A stretch of 64,000 nucleotides of DNA, from positions 1 to 64,000 of the forward strand of contig JBBTRP010000006.1 in NCBI GenBank assembly GCA_038065125.1, given 5' to 3'. The stretch is from JBBTRP01 sp038065125 (GTDB taxonomy: Bacteria; Patescibacteriota; Patescibacteriia; JACQRZ01). Position 1 is the first letter of the stretch. Each line of letters opens with the position of its first letter. The notes beneath the pieces are model-generated. The model saw only the letters and a program-made list of their open reading frames with translations. It did no database searches and was not told where the DNA came from. Positions 32,098-41,041 of the stretch are shown piece after piece. A program made the translations under genes and the position numbers.

Positions 32098-33626
32098 AAG
32101 TCAGCCAGCTTGGGAAAAATATTATTACGTCATTCGTCGGCCAGGGCATTCTCCTGGTTTCTTCTTTTATCTCAACACACGTTATATATCATCACTTAGG
32201 ACGAGATGTATTGGGACTTCTGAATTTTTCGCTTCTGATCACATCCTTTTTGGTAAGCTTTTTGGATTTTGGCATCAGTGTGGTTGCGACACGCGAGTTG
32301 GCCGCCTATCGATCAACGAGGCCAGAATACACTGAGTCGATTATTCGTTCACTTTCGTTTATCTCACTCCTTACGTTCTGCCTCTCTTCTCTTGTGATCG
32401 CGCTCCTCTCGCCACTTCTATTGAACGGTTGGGTGCGTCTTGAAAATATTTCTGTTGTTAATTCCTGGGTGCTTGTCTCCTTTGTATGTATCTCTGTTGG
32501 GCTTTTGCTGGGAATTCTGAGAACATTTTACAGTATTGTCCTCAACGGCTATGAGCGTGTTGACGCCGTACAATGGTCGCAGGTTTCGTTCGTCGCGATC
32601 CAGCAGATTGGACTTATTACACTACCGCTTATCAAGAGTAGCTTATTTGTTATTGCTGCGTGGTATTTGGTATCGGGCCTGGCGGGAACGGCTCTATTCG
32701 GGTGGCGAGCATTTCGTGTTGCGGGGTGGCCGTTGTTTCGGCCGCGCGCATCCTTTTTTTTCCTCCGTAATAATGCGAGGTATGCCGTGGAAAATTTTTT
32801 TGCAAGTTTTTCAGGAACACTCATTTTCCAGTCGGACAAGTGGCTCATGAGCAGATTTTTCCCGATCGGAATGCTGGGGTTTTACACATCCACGCAGGCG
32901 CTAGCCGGTAAGGGTACGATCCTTGCAAGCTCGGTGGTTAGCGCAATTTTCCCCTCGATTTCACATGACGTGGAGAATGTGAGCGTAAATGAGTGGCGGA
33001 AACGGTATGCGGTTGCGCAAGATATTTGTTTAGTTACGTCGGGGTGTCTACTTGCTGCCATCTATTTTTTTGGGACAGATCTTTTGACCGGAATTTTTTC
33101 TGCAGAGATTGCCCTACAGATGAAGTATCCGCTGTTCATCTTGTGTGTGGGGGCGTTTTTTCACGCGAGTCTCTATGTGCCCAGCTGGGTTGCTATTGCG
33201 ATGAAGAAGACCGATATGCTTGTGAAGGCAAATTGTGTAAGCATGGTAATAGTTTTTCCGTTGTTGTGGTTCCTTGCCAGTAAATTCGGAATACTCGGCC
33301 TCTCGACAATCACGCTTCTGTTCATTTGCGTCCAATATGTTTTTTTTATCCCGCGCTTTGCAGCCGAGTGCATCCAATCGTCAGCGTGCCTATGGTATCG
33401 TCATGCATTCGCTCTTGCAATGTCTGCGGGCGTGACGTATGGTAGTTTCTATGCTCTCTCGACTTTTTTTCCTGGGATCGCGATCCGAGTAGCGTTCTAT
33501 TGCGCTGGCACTGCGGCCTTCCTTGTAATCAGTAGTCAGTTGGTTAGCGTTCGACTTGCTGATGTCCTACGCGAATTAATTACAAACGCTTTTTCAAAAA
33601 TACTTCCTTACCGTAACATCGTATGA
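32094..33626 (+). CDS. wzx: Polysaccharide flippase, Wzx (MOP superfamily)
   Basis: 510 residues and about 12 to 14 transmembrane helices. The opening (KVSQLGKNIITSFVGQG) and the YAVENFFASFSGTLIFQSDK region fit polysaccharide-export flippases. It would move completed polyprenyl-pyrophosphate-linked repeat units across the membrane. Four-base overlaps with gmhB and with the next methyltransferase gene place it within one transcription unit. Confidence 0.9.
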   Translation: MKVSQLGKNIITSFVGQGILLVSSFISTHVIYHHLGRDVLGLLNFSLLITSFLVSFLDFGISVVATRELAAYRSTRPEYTESIIRSLSFISLLTFCLSSLVIALLSPLLLNGWVRLENISVVNSWVLVSFVCISVGLLLGILRTFYSIVLNGYERVDAVQWSQVSFVAIQQIGLITLPLIKSSLFVIAAWYLVSGLAGTALFGWRAFRVAGWPLFRPRASFFFLRNNARYAVENFFASFSGTLIFQSDKWLMSRFFPIGMLGFYTSTQALAGKGTILASSVVSAIFPSISHDVENVSVNEWRKRYAVAQDICLVTSGCLLAAIYFFGTDLLTGIFSAEIALQMKYPLFILCVGAFFHASLYVPSWVAIAMKKTDMLVKANCVSMVIVFPLLWFLASKFGILGLSTITLLFICVQYVFFIPRFAAECIQSSACLWYRHAFALAMSAGVTYGSFYALSTFFPGIAIRVAFYCAGTAAFLVISSQLVSVRLADVLRELITNAFSKILPYRNIV

Positions 33627-34840
33627 GTGGCACGATTACCGAGTGTCGGGTCTGCGCCTCGCCCATTCTTGAACCGGTCATCGATCTTGGATCGCAGCCA
33701 TGGTGTGGCAATTTTCTGAAAGAAGATGCAGTTGGTACGGAGCCGCTATTTTCTTTGCGGTTAGTATATTGTGAGCGATGTTGTACACCGCAACTCGACT
33801 ACACCGTGCCAAAGGAGTATATGTTTTCCGACCATACATATCTCTCGAATATCACATACACGCTGAGTAATCACTTTAAGTCAGTTGCGCAGGAGGTGAA
33901 GCAGCGATTTTTCAGGGCACAAGACACGCCATCAGTTCTTGACATAGGCTCAAACGACGGTCTCGCACTCAAACACTACCAAGACCTTGGATTTGATGTA
34001 TTAGGCGTTGAGTCAGCTAAAACTGCGGCACGTCTTGCGCGGGAAGCGGGGATACCAACAGAGAATGCGTTCTTCGATCTTGGGTTTGCAGAGCGACTCG
34101 GTCGCACGTTCGATGTGGTGAGCGCCTCAGGAGTCTTTTTCCACCTCGAAGATCTCCATTCGGTCGTAGAAGGGATTAAAAGAGTCCTCGCTCACGACGG
34201 AATATTCGTTGTACAGTTTTTGTACATGAAGAGAATTATAGAAAACCGGGCATTTGATCAGATCTACCACGAACACTTGCTGTACTATACTCTCAAGAAT
34301 ATTGCAACACTTCTCAATAGTCATGGAATGGAGATGTTTGATGCATATCTATCCTCGATTCATGGTGGTTCGATCATCGGATTCATCACGCATAAGGGGA
34401 GACAGCCCCAGTCACAGCGCCTCGGCGACCTTCGATCCATCGAGGATCGAGATGAGACAAACATGAAAAAAACATACCTTTCTTTCGCAAAATCGATTGA
34501 GGTGATGAAGGTAGAAAATCTTGAGTACCTTGAGAGAAAAAAATCTCAAGGTAAAACCATCTTCGGCTTTGGCGCACCTGCAAAAGGAAATACACTTCTG
34601 AACTATTTTAATATCGGCGGGCAGTACCTTGATCTTTTGGTCGAGAAAAATCGTCTTCGTAAAAATTTATACTCGCCAGGACAGCACCTTAAAATCGTGA
34701 TGGAAGACGAGCTCGCCGCCCCTCCGGATGTGTACTATGTGTTGGCATGGAACTTTAAGGACGAGATCCTCGCTAAGAATGCGCACCTTATCGAAAAAGG
34801 AGTTGAGTTTTATTTTCCGGTCGACCCTCTCGCCGTATGA
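33623..34840 (+). CDS. NDP-hexose C-methyltransferase (TylCIII-like)
   Basis: 405 residues with the three-part layout of sugar C-methyltransferases: an N-terminal zinc-binding domain (ECRVCASPILEPVIDLG and the CERCC pair), a SAM domain (VLDIGSNDGLALKHYQ, about 105-200), and a C-terminal domain with FGFGAPAKGNTLLNYF. Enzymes of this type add methyl to C3 of a 4-keto-6-deoxy nucleotide sugar, giving branched sugars such as mycarose or virenose. A paralogue lies at 36853. Confidence 0.9.
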   Translation: MSGTITECRVCASPILEPVIDLGSQPWCGNFLKEDAVGTEPLFSLRLVYCERCCTPQLDYTVPKEYMFSDHTYLSNITYTLSNHFKSVAQEVKQRFFRAQDTPSVLDIGSNDGLALKHYQDLGFDVLGVESAKTAARLAREAGIPTENAFFDLGFAERLGRTFDVVSASGVFFHLEDLHSVVEGIKRVLAHDGIFVVQFLYMKRIIENRAFDQIYHEHLLYYTLKNIATLLNSHGMEMFDAYLSSIHGGSIIGFITHKGRQPQSQRLGDLRSIEDRDETNMKKTYLSFAKSIEVMKVENLEYLERKKSQGKTIFGFGAPAKGNTLLNYFNIGGQYLDLLVEKNRLRKNLYSPGQHLKIVMEDELAAPPDVYYVLAWNFKDEILAKNAHLIEKGVEFYFPVDPLAV

Positions 34841-35751
34841 GGGTGTGTGTTACAGGAGCGAGCGGGTTTGTCGGGAGTGCCCTTTGCCCATTTTTAGAGG
34901 GTCAAGGGCATGAAGTTGTGCGTCTCACCTCACGAAGCGCAGATCTCACTAAGCAAGGAAGTCTCGAGCCGTATGCCTCGATGAAGTTCGACGTGATCTA
35001 CCACCTTGCGGCATGGACACAAGCAGGTGACTTCTCGCTTCATCATTGCGGTGAGGAGTGGATGATCAATCAGGCAATGAATACCAACCTGCTCACTTGG
35101 TGGGCGACTGTCCAGCCTCAAGCAAAACTGATTGCAATTGGAACAAGCTGCTCCTACGACCCGTCACTTCCTCATGTTGAGGAGAATTACACGCTCGGCA
35201 TGCCAACCGAGAGCCTTGTGACGTACGCGATGACAAAGCGGATGATCTATTACGGCCTTAGTGCGCTTAACCGTCAGTTTGGTTTACGCTATCTTACGGT
35301 CGCACCATCTACTATCTATGGTCCGGGCTATCAGTTAAGAGACGGTAAGCAATTACATTTTATTTTTGATCTGATCAGAAAGATTGTACAAGGAAAGCTC
35401 ACTGGCGAGGAGGTCGTACTGTGGGGCGACGGATACCAGAAACGCGAGCTTATTTACATCGACGACTTTATTGCTGTCTTAGTTGGGCTTGCTGGCATAT
35501 GCGAGAATATGTTGGTCAACATCGGAGGGGGCGAGGAGCACACCATCCGGGAGTTTGCGGGGATGATATGCGATGACGTTGGATATGATCCTGCACTTAT
35601 CCAGTATGACACGAGCAAGTTTGTTGGTGCGCGAGCAAAATTTTTGATTATTGACAAGCTCAAGGGCCTTCTTCCCGACATCTCATTTACACCGCTTCGC
35701 CAGGGGCTGACACAGACGATTGCGTGGTATTGGAATCAGTTGAATGCATGA
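34837..35751 (+). CDS. NAD-dependent epimerase/reductase, GDP-L-fucose synthase-like SDR
   Basis: 304 residues. NAD loop VTGASGFVGSAL, IGTSCSYDP (like the SSCIYP strand of fucose synthase), catalytic YAMTK and the RELIYIDDF segment. Likely reduces or epimerises a 4-keto-sugar, perhaps the product of the methyltransferase it overlaps by 4 bases. Its 3' end overlaps the convergent glycosyltransferase by 65 bases. Confidence 0.87.
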   Translation: MRVCVTGASGFVGSALCPFLEGQGHEVVRLTSRSADLTKQGSLEPYASMKFDVIYHLAAWTQAGDFSLHHCGEEWMINQAMNTNLLTWWATVQPQAKLIAIGTSCSYDPSLPHVEENYTLGMPTESLVTYAMTKRMIYYGLSALNRQFGLRYLTVAPSTIYGPGYQLRDGKQLHFIFDLIRKIVQGKLTGEEVVLWGDGYQKRELIYIDDFIAVLVGLAGICENMLVNIGGGEEHTIREFAGMICDDVGYDPALIQYDTSKFVGARAKFLIIDKLKGLLPDISFTPLRQGLTQTIAWYWNQLNA

Positions 35752-36766
35752 GTATGTCTTCGTGGAGCACAAAATCAGCAAGCCCCCACTGCTCAGTATT
35801 GGGTAGTACCACCTGCGAGGTCTGAATCATTTTCTTAAAAGCAGGCACCTCCTGCAAGTGAGCAGTCGGTCGATATTTTTGCGCTTCCCTGCTGTGCTCC
35901 TGGTGGTAGATCGGGTGGGGAATTAGTACTTGTAGAAGGCGTGCATAATCGGCAAGAATAACCATGTAACAGTCGACGCTTCTATCAGCTCCGATTTCCG
36001 GATATCCACGCAACCGAGTCCATTGCGTGGAGGGCATAAGAAAGAAGTCGCCACAATTGATAAACAGTCCGTCAAACGAGCGTCCGTGTTCATCCTCTAC
36101 TGTCATCTCTTTTCCGACCCCGATCCGATGAAGTTCGCGCATGATTTTTTCTTGTATCATGGCAAGAGAGAAGAACTCTCTACGATGGCGCAGCTGTGCT
36201 TTTTTCCACTCCTTATTATCCAAAATGACTTGGCCGCGAAGGCTTTGAACTCGAAATGAGTGATCTTTGCAAAAAAACTCCCTCTCGATGGGAGTGAGCT
36301 CATCTGGTACGAGATCGTAGAAGTCATATCGCTCAATGCGAAAAAAAGCATTATCAGGTATCTCAATATTTTTAAGGTATGAGATTAGTCCATCGGATAC
36401 AATGATGTCTGAGTTCATTGCCGCTATATATGCGCCTCGCGCTCGGCGGATTCCGACATTCTTTGCTAAGAATTCGCAGTAGGGGATGTCGTTGGAGTGG
36501 GAAGTCTTTTCATGTACATCGGATGGGACAGTGATTATCCGTATGGGTTTCTTTTTGAGTTCATCTGGTAGACTTAGTACATCTATGAGTCGGGGCGCAT
36601 TATCGGGCGGGTTCCACTCGACGATGATCAGCTCCATACTAAGGTCGTGCTTGATGGAGAGTTCCAAAAGCGTTCGAATACACATGGAAAATCGATGGAG
36701 GAAATTACCACCGAAATTGTCGTTCCGAGCGGGAATTACAAAACTATAGCGAGGAGAACCATTCAT
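35687..36766 (-). CDS. Glycosyltransferase family 2-like protein
   Basis: 359 residues from the ATG at 36766 (MNGSPRYSFVIPARND); an ATG at 36796 would add 10 residues. The GT-A opening is followed by ELIIVEWNPPDNAP and NVGIRRARGAYIAAMNSDII, where the usual DxD reads NSD. The middle (residues about 150-260) is longer than in ordinary GT2s and has no clear motif. Probably a distant, possibly metal-altered, GT2. It is a single minus-strand gene inside a plus-strand run. Confidence 0.75.
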   Translation of the reverse strand: MNGSPRYSFVIPARNDNFGGNFLHRFSMCIRTLLELSIKHDLSMELIIVEWNPPDNAPRLIDVLSLPDELKKKPIRIITVPSDVHEKTSHSNDIPYCEFLAKNVGIRRARGAYIAAMNSDIIVSDGLISYLKNIEIPDNAFFRIERYDFYDLVPDELTPIEREFFCKDHSFRVQSLRGQVILDNKEWKKAQLRHRREFFSLAMIQEKIMRELHRIGVGKEMTVEDEHGRSFDGLFINCGDFFLMPSTQWTRLRGYPEIGADRSVDCYMVILADYARLLQVLIPHPIYHQEHSREAQKYRPTAHLQEVPAFKKMIQTSQVVLPNTEQWGLADFVLHEDILMHSTDSNTTQSSVSAPGEAV

Positions 36767-36852
36767 ATACACGTTACTATACGAACTGAAAAGCATTGGG
36801 TCAACCCATTGACGAGAAAGGTCTTGCCTGGAATACTATCTTCACTGTACGA

Positions 36853-38085
36853 ATGACTATGGACACTATTAGTTGCTGTAGAGTCTGTCAAAACCCGCGC
36901 CTACATAATTTTTTTCATTTGGGCGATCATCCGCTTGCCAACTCGCTTCTCTCAAATCCAAATGATCCGGAGCAGAAATACCCGTTATCTTTAAGCTGGT
37001 GCCAAGATTGTTCGCTCGTACAACTAAATGAGACCGTAGACCCTAAGGTGCTCTTTTCACAGTACGTCTGGGTAACGGGGACATCGCAGGGCGCACGAGA
37101 GTATGCCGAAGTGTTCTGCAAAGAGCTCTTAGAACGGATTGAGCTTTCTGCCGGAGACTTTGTTCTTGAAATTGCAAGCAATGATGGGACATTTTTAAAA
37201 CCTTTTCGCGCACGAGGAATCACTGTCGTAGGCATCGATCCAGCTGAAAATATTATCAAAACAGCTAACGAGGATGGTATCCCAACTGAGCCAGTGTTCT
37301 GGGGGGTCGAATCTGCTCATGTATTGCGAAAAAAATATGGGAGGCCGCGTGTTATTTTTGCGCGCAACGTACTGCCTCATGTCGCCAATACGCAAGACTT
37401 TGTTCGCGCGATTGCTGACACGGTCGTTGAGGATGGGCTTGTTGCCATCGAGGTTCATTATGCCCGGACCATCCAGAAAGAGTTACATTACGACTCCATT
37501 TATCATGAGCATCTTTGCTACTTTACCGTTGAGAGTCTCGAGCGACTGTTGCGCGAGGCAGGATTGTACGTATTCGATGTGAATGAGAGTCCTTTGAATG
37601 GTGGGTCAATAGTTGTCTATGCTTCTCGCACTCCGAAGCAGACGTCACCGCGACTTGATGGGAGTCGAGCGAATGAGCGAGAGAGTAAAATAAATTCCCT
37701 CGAGAAGTGGCAAGAGTTTTCTCGCGCTGCCACGCGCCACGCCTCAGAGTTTCGAGCCCTTCTTTCGAGAGTCGGTGGAAATCACGTCGTTGGATGGGGG
37801 GCCTCTGCAAGGAGCTCAACGCTTTTAAATTATTGTGGTATTACGCGAGAGACAATAGCGGAAGTTGCAGACATGAACCCACTCAAGCAGGGATTATTCA
37901 CGGCAGGAACCGGAATTCCAATTCGAGCACCGGGTGTCGTTTTTCAGACAAAGCCTGACCTTGTCGTTCTCCTTGCATGGAACTTTACTGACGAGATTCG
38001 TGAAAGTCTCCGGACCGACTTTTCTTATTCCGGAGCAGTCATTACCCCTCTACCAGGAGCTCCGACACTCCACCCTTCATCGTAA
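36853..38085 (+). CDS. NDP-hexose C-methyltransferase (TylCIII-like), second copy
   Basis: 410 residues from the ATG at 36853; 36859 is equally possible, and an upstream TTG (36796) would overlap the opposite gene. N-terminal zinc-binding part (CCRVCQNPRLHNFFHLG, WCQDCSLVQL), SAM loop VLEIASNDGTFLKPFR, and a C-terminal GWGASARSSTLLNY. Its sequence differs clearly from the copy at 33623, so the two probably act on different sugars or positions. It is followed by an RmlC-like epimerase. Confidence 0.9.
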   Translation: MTMDTISCCRVCQNPRLHNFFHLGDHPLANSLLSNPNDPEQKYPLSLSWCQDCSLVQLNETVDPKVLFSQYVWVTGTSQGAREYAEVFCKELLERIELSAGDFVLEIASNDGTFLKPFRARGITVVGIDPAENIIKTANEDGIPTEPVFWGVESAHVLRKKYGRPRVIFARNVLPHVANTQDFVRAIADTVVEDGLVAIEVHYARTIQKELHYDSIYHEHLCYFTVESLERLLREAGLYVFDVNESPLNGGSIVVYASRTPKQTSPRLDGSRANERESKINSLEKWQEFSRAATRHASEFRALLSRVGGNHVVGWGASARSSTLLNYCGITRETIAEVADMNPLKQGLFTAGTGIPIRAPGVVFQTKPDLVVLLAWNFTDEIRESLRTDFSYSGAVITPLPGAPTLHPSS

Positions 38086-38113
38086 CTTCTCCCATATTTT
38101 TAATCAGGAATAT

Positions 38114-38563
38114 ATGCTTGACGGAGTTCAAGTCACGCCACTAAAAAAAATTCCAGATGTGCGCGGCACCATTATGCCTGGTGTCCGTTGTGACACGTTG
38201 ATGAATCCTTTCGGCGAGGTCTATTTCAAGAAGCTGTATGCAGGTATTATCAATGGGTGGCATGTACATGAGACGCTGACGCTGAATTACATCTGTATTG
38301 CGGGAATGATCAAGATCGTTCTTTACGACATGCGGGAGAGCTCTCTGACATTCAAGCAGTTGCAGGAAGTGTATCTTGGTGATGACAACTATGCGCTCCT
38401 CCACATTCCTCCTGGGATTGCGAATGCCGTAAAAAGTATCGCCTTACCTCACGCACTTTTTTGCAACATCGCATCTGAGCCGCATAATCCGAATATAAAG
38501 TACAGAAGAATCGATCCGCACTCGAGCGAGATACCATACGATTGGAGCAAAAAAGATTTTTAA
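38114..38563 (+). CDS. RmlC-like sugar epimerase (dTDP-4-dehydrorhamnose 3,5-epimerase family)
   Basis: 149 residues from the ATG at 38114, 28 bases after the previous stop; a longer in-frame extension would run deep into the methyltransferase gene. Cupin fold with NGWHVHETLTLNYICIAG and VVLYD-like IKIVLYDMR, and PPGIANAVKSI near the end. Shorter than true RmlC (about 180), matching small epimerase-like members found beside C-methyltransferases. Expected to epimerise a 4-keto-6-deoxy sugar at C3 or C5. Confidence 0.82.
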   Translation: MLDGVQVTPLKKIPDVRGTIMPGVRCDTLMNPFGEVYFKKLYAGIINGWHVHETLTLNYICIAGMIKIVLYDMRESSLTFKQLQEVYLGDDNYALLHIPPGIANAVKSIALPHALFCNIASEPHNPNIKYRRIDPHSSEIPYDWSKKDF

Positions 38564-38575
38564 GAAGTCCACCCG

Positions 38576-39178
38576 ATGACGGACGTTAATGTATTTATCG
38601 AGACCTTTACGCATAAAGTCACTACTGCGCTTTGCTCTGTTTCAGTCGAGCAGATAAAATCGGCAATTGCAGCCCTTCGAGCGTGTTGCACTCGTTCGGG
38701 TCGCGTGTATGTTTTCGGAAACGGTGGTTCCTATGCAATGGCAGGGCATTGGTCAAGCGACTTGAATAAAGCAATTCTGTATAGGAGGGGCCGCAAGCGA
38801 ACACAGAGTGATTTCTGTGTCGTTCGCTTGCCGATGAGTGACGCCGAATTAACCGCATGGGCAAACGACAGTGGCTATGATAGTGTATTTGCGGGTCCCC
38901 TGATGCATCTTGTCCGACCCGCCGATCTTGTAATTGCTCTTTCATGTTCCGGAAACTCTCTCAATGTTCTCAATGCTGTCAATGTCGCGAAACAGCTGGC
39001 CGTTCCCGTCATCGGATTCACTGGCTTTGATGGCGGAGAGCTTAAAAAAATTTCTGATATTTCAATTCATGTGCAGACAGAAAAGTCGGAGTATGCTGCG
39101 GTTGAAAGCGTTCACGCGACAGTCCTGAATCTCTTAACTGACTTCTTCAACACGAACGACAGTACGCTTGCGATATGA
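38576..39178 (+). CDS. gmhA: SIS-domain isomerase, GmhA-like
   Basis: 200 residues. SIS fold with VFGNGGSYAMAGHWSSDL and IALSCSGNSLNVLNAV; the C-terminal VESVHATVLNLL matches the Glu and His of phosphoheptose isomerases. GmhA turns sedoheptulose-7-phosphate into D-glycero-D-manno-heptose-7-phosphate, the substrate of both heptose kinases in this window. It sits among CDP-hexose genes and not beside those kinases, so another sugar phosphate is possible. Overlaps rfbF as ATGA. Confidence 0.8.
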   Translation: MTDVNVFIETFTHKVTTALCSVSVEQIKSAIAALRACCTRSGRVYVFGNGGSYAMAGHWSSDLNKAILYRRGRKRTQSDFCVVRLPMSDAELTAWANDSGYDSVFAGPLMHLVRPADLVIALSCSGNSLNVLNAVNVAKQLAVPVIGFTGFDGGELKKISDISIHVQTEKSEYAAVESVHATVLNLLTDFFNTNDSTLAI

Positions 39179-39990
39179 CCATGAATAAGAACATCCCGAT
39201 TGTGATTTTGTGCGGTGGAAAAGGAACTCGTCTCAAAGAGGAGACGGAGTATAAACCAAAACCTCTCGTTCGAATCGGTGAAAAGCCGATCCTTTGGCAC
39301 ATTATTAAACTTTACGCGCACTTTGGCTTCTCGCGTTTTATCCTCACACTTGGATATAAAGGAGATATGATTAAGGATTATTTTCTGAATCATCGCTTTC
39401 TCGGCAACGACTTTACGCTTCACTGTTCCACTAATCAAATTGACTTTCATAGCGACGACACACTTGACGTTTCAATTACCTTTGTAAATACCGGCAGCGA
39501 AGCACTGACCGGCGAGCGTCTTCAAAAGATTAAGAAGTATATTGACACAGATTATTTTATGGTAACCTATGGGGATGGAGTTGCTGACATCAACATTGAA
39601 CGACTGCTGCGCTTTGCTCTGGAACAAAAAACACTTGGAACGATTACCGGTGCTCACCCCCATTCTAAATACGGAATGCTGAAGGTACACAAAGATCTAA
39701 AGGTTGCTGAGCATTTTGTGCAAAAACCGTTGATGCACGACCTTATCAACGGTGGATTTATGGTTTTTCAAAAAAGTTTTTTTGAATATCTCGACAACAC
39801 TATCATGGAAAATGCATTTGAAAAATTAATTCAGGAAAAGCATCTTTCTGTCTACGAGCACGATGGTTTTTGGATGGGAATGGATACTTATTCCGATGTC
39901 GAGGCACTCAATGAACTATGGAGGACTGAGAGGCCTTGGGCTCTGTGGGAGGAAAACCCCGAGTATGTTACAGGTTCACGCCTTGCATGA
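39175..39990 (+). CDS. rfbF: Glucose-1-phosphate cytidylyltransferase
   Basis: 271 residues. LCGGKGTRLKEETEYKPKPL is the nucleotide-binding signature and the KPKPLV and GYKGDMIKDYF features belong to RfbF. VTYGDGVADI supplies the metal-binding Asp, and MGMDTYSDVEALNELW closes the protein. It makes CDP-glucose, the entry to CDP-linked 6-deoxy and 3,6-dideoxyhexoses, and is followed by CDP-glucose 4,6-dehydratase. Confidence 0.93.
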   Translation: MTMNKNIPIVILCGGKGTRLKEETEYKPKPLVRIGEKPILWHIIKLYAHFGFSRFILTLGYKGDMIKDYFLNHRFLGNDFTLHCSTNQIDFHSDDTLDVSITFVNTGSEALTGERLQKIKKYIDTDYFMVTYGDGVADINIERLLRFALEQKTLGTITGAHPHSKYGMLKVHKDLKVAEHFVQKPLMHDLINGGFMVFQKSFFEYLDNTIMENAFEKLIQEKHLSVYEHDGFWMGMDTYSDVEALNELWRTERPWALWEENPEYVTGSRLA

Positions 39991-41041
39991 TTTTTACAAA
40001 GGAAAGAAGGTTCTCATTACCGGACATACTGGTTTTAAGGGGGGCTGGCTTTCGCTAGCGCTTATTCGTCTTGGCGCACGCGTCTCCGGGATCTCCCTAG
40101 ACCCGCCCGAGAAGAGTTTTTTTAATTGCGTGGGTATAGGTACTCTTCTTATTGACCACCGTCTCGACATTCGTAATGCCGATGCCATTGCTGGAGTAAT
40201 TGCAGCAGAGCAACCTGATGTCATTTTTCATTTAGCGGCTCAACCTCTAGTGCGCGAGAGCTATAATGAACCACTTGCTACATTTGCAACGAATGCGCTT
40301 GGCACTGCGCATGTCCTCGAGGTGATCCATTCTATCGAATCAATCCGCTCAGTCGTTTGTATCACCACAGACAAGGTATATGAAAATGTCGGAGACGGTA
40401 GAGCGTACGCAGAAACTGACCGGCTTTCCGGCCATGATCCGTACAGTGCGAGTAAAGTGTGCGCTGAAATGGTTGCGCGCGCATACCACGCATCCTATGA
40501 GACTCTCGAACGAGAGGTTGGCATTGCAACAGCTCGCGCGGGAAATGTCATCGGGGGAGGGGATTGGGCATGCGATCGTCTCGTTCCGGATATTATACGT
40601 TCTCATTTTGAGGGGACTCCGCTCGTTATTAGAAATCCTCAGGCATCCCGTCCGTGGCAGCATGTGCTTGAACCTCTTTATGGATATATGCTTCTCGGTC
40701 GTGAGTTATACATGAGACCGAAAGAATTCTGCGGGGCATGGAACTTCGGACCGCGAGATGAAGACCAGTGTTCGGTTCAGGAGATACTCACAAAGATCGA
40801 GTATGTTCTCGACGTCAAGATGCGATACAATGTCTCGAGCGATTTATTGAGGCCAGAGGCACATCTACTTCGATTGAGCAGCGAAAAAGCAAGGATGCGG
40901 CTTGGATGGTGTCCGCTTCTTAATCTTGATCAAACCATATACATGACGAGTGATTGGTATCGACTCCAGAATACGGGGCAAGACATGCGGAAAGTGAGTG
41001 AGTCCCAAATAGAAACTTTTTTCTCTGCAGTTACACCATGA
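39965..41041 (+). CDS. rfbG: CDP-glucose 4,6-dehydratase
   Basis: 358 residues from the ATG at 39965, which overlaps rfbF by 26 bases; TTG 39983 would also fit the usual family start. NAD loop VLITGHTGFKGGWL is characteristic of RfbG. Then HLAAQPLVRESY, ITTDKVYEN and the catalytic YSASK. It yields CDP-4-keto-6-deoxy-D-glucose. No RfbH/RfbI pair with an iron-sulphur motif is visible, but a ColD-type 3-dehydratase lies at 47797. Confidence 0.93.
   Translation: MLQVHALHDFYKGKKVLITGHTGFKGGWLSLALIRLGARVSGISLDPPEKSFFNCVGIGTLLIDHRLDIRNADAIAGVIAAEQPDVIFHLAAQPLVRESYNEPLATFATNALGTAHVLEVIHSIESIRSVVCITTDKVYENVGDGRAYAETDRLSGHDPYSASKVCAEMVARAYHASYETLEREVGIATARAGNVIGGGDWACDRLVPDIIRSHFEGTPLVIRNPQASRPWQHVLEPLYGYMLLGRELYMRPKEFCGAWNFGPRDEDQCSVQEILTKIEYVLDVKMRYNVSSDLLRPEAHLLRLSSEKARMRLGWCPLLNLDQTIYMTSDWYRLQNTGQDMRKVSESQIETFFSAVTP

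Noticed and set aside
34837..34840. Programmed frameshifts at ATGA overlaps
   Set aside because: The overlaps are explained by stop-start coupling; each side is a complete protein family of usual length.
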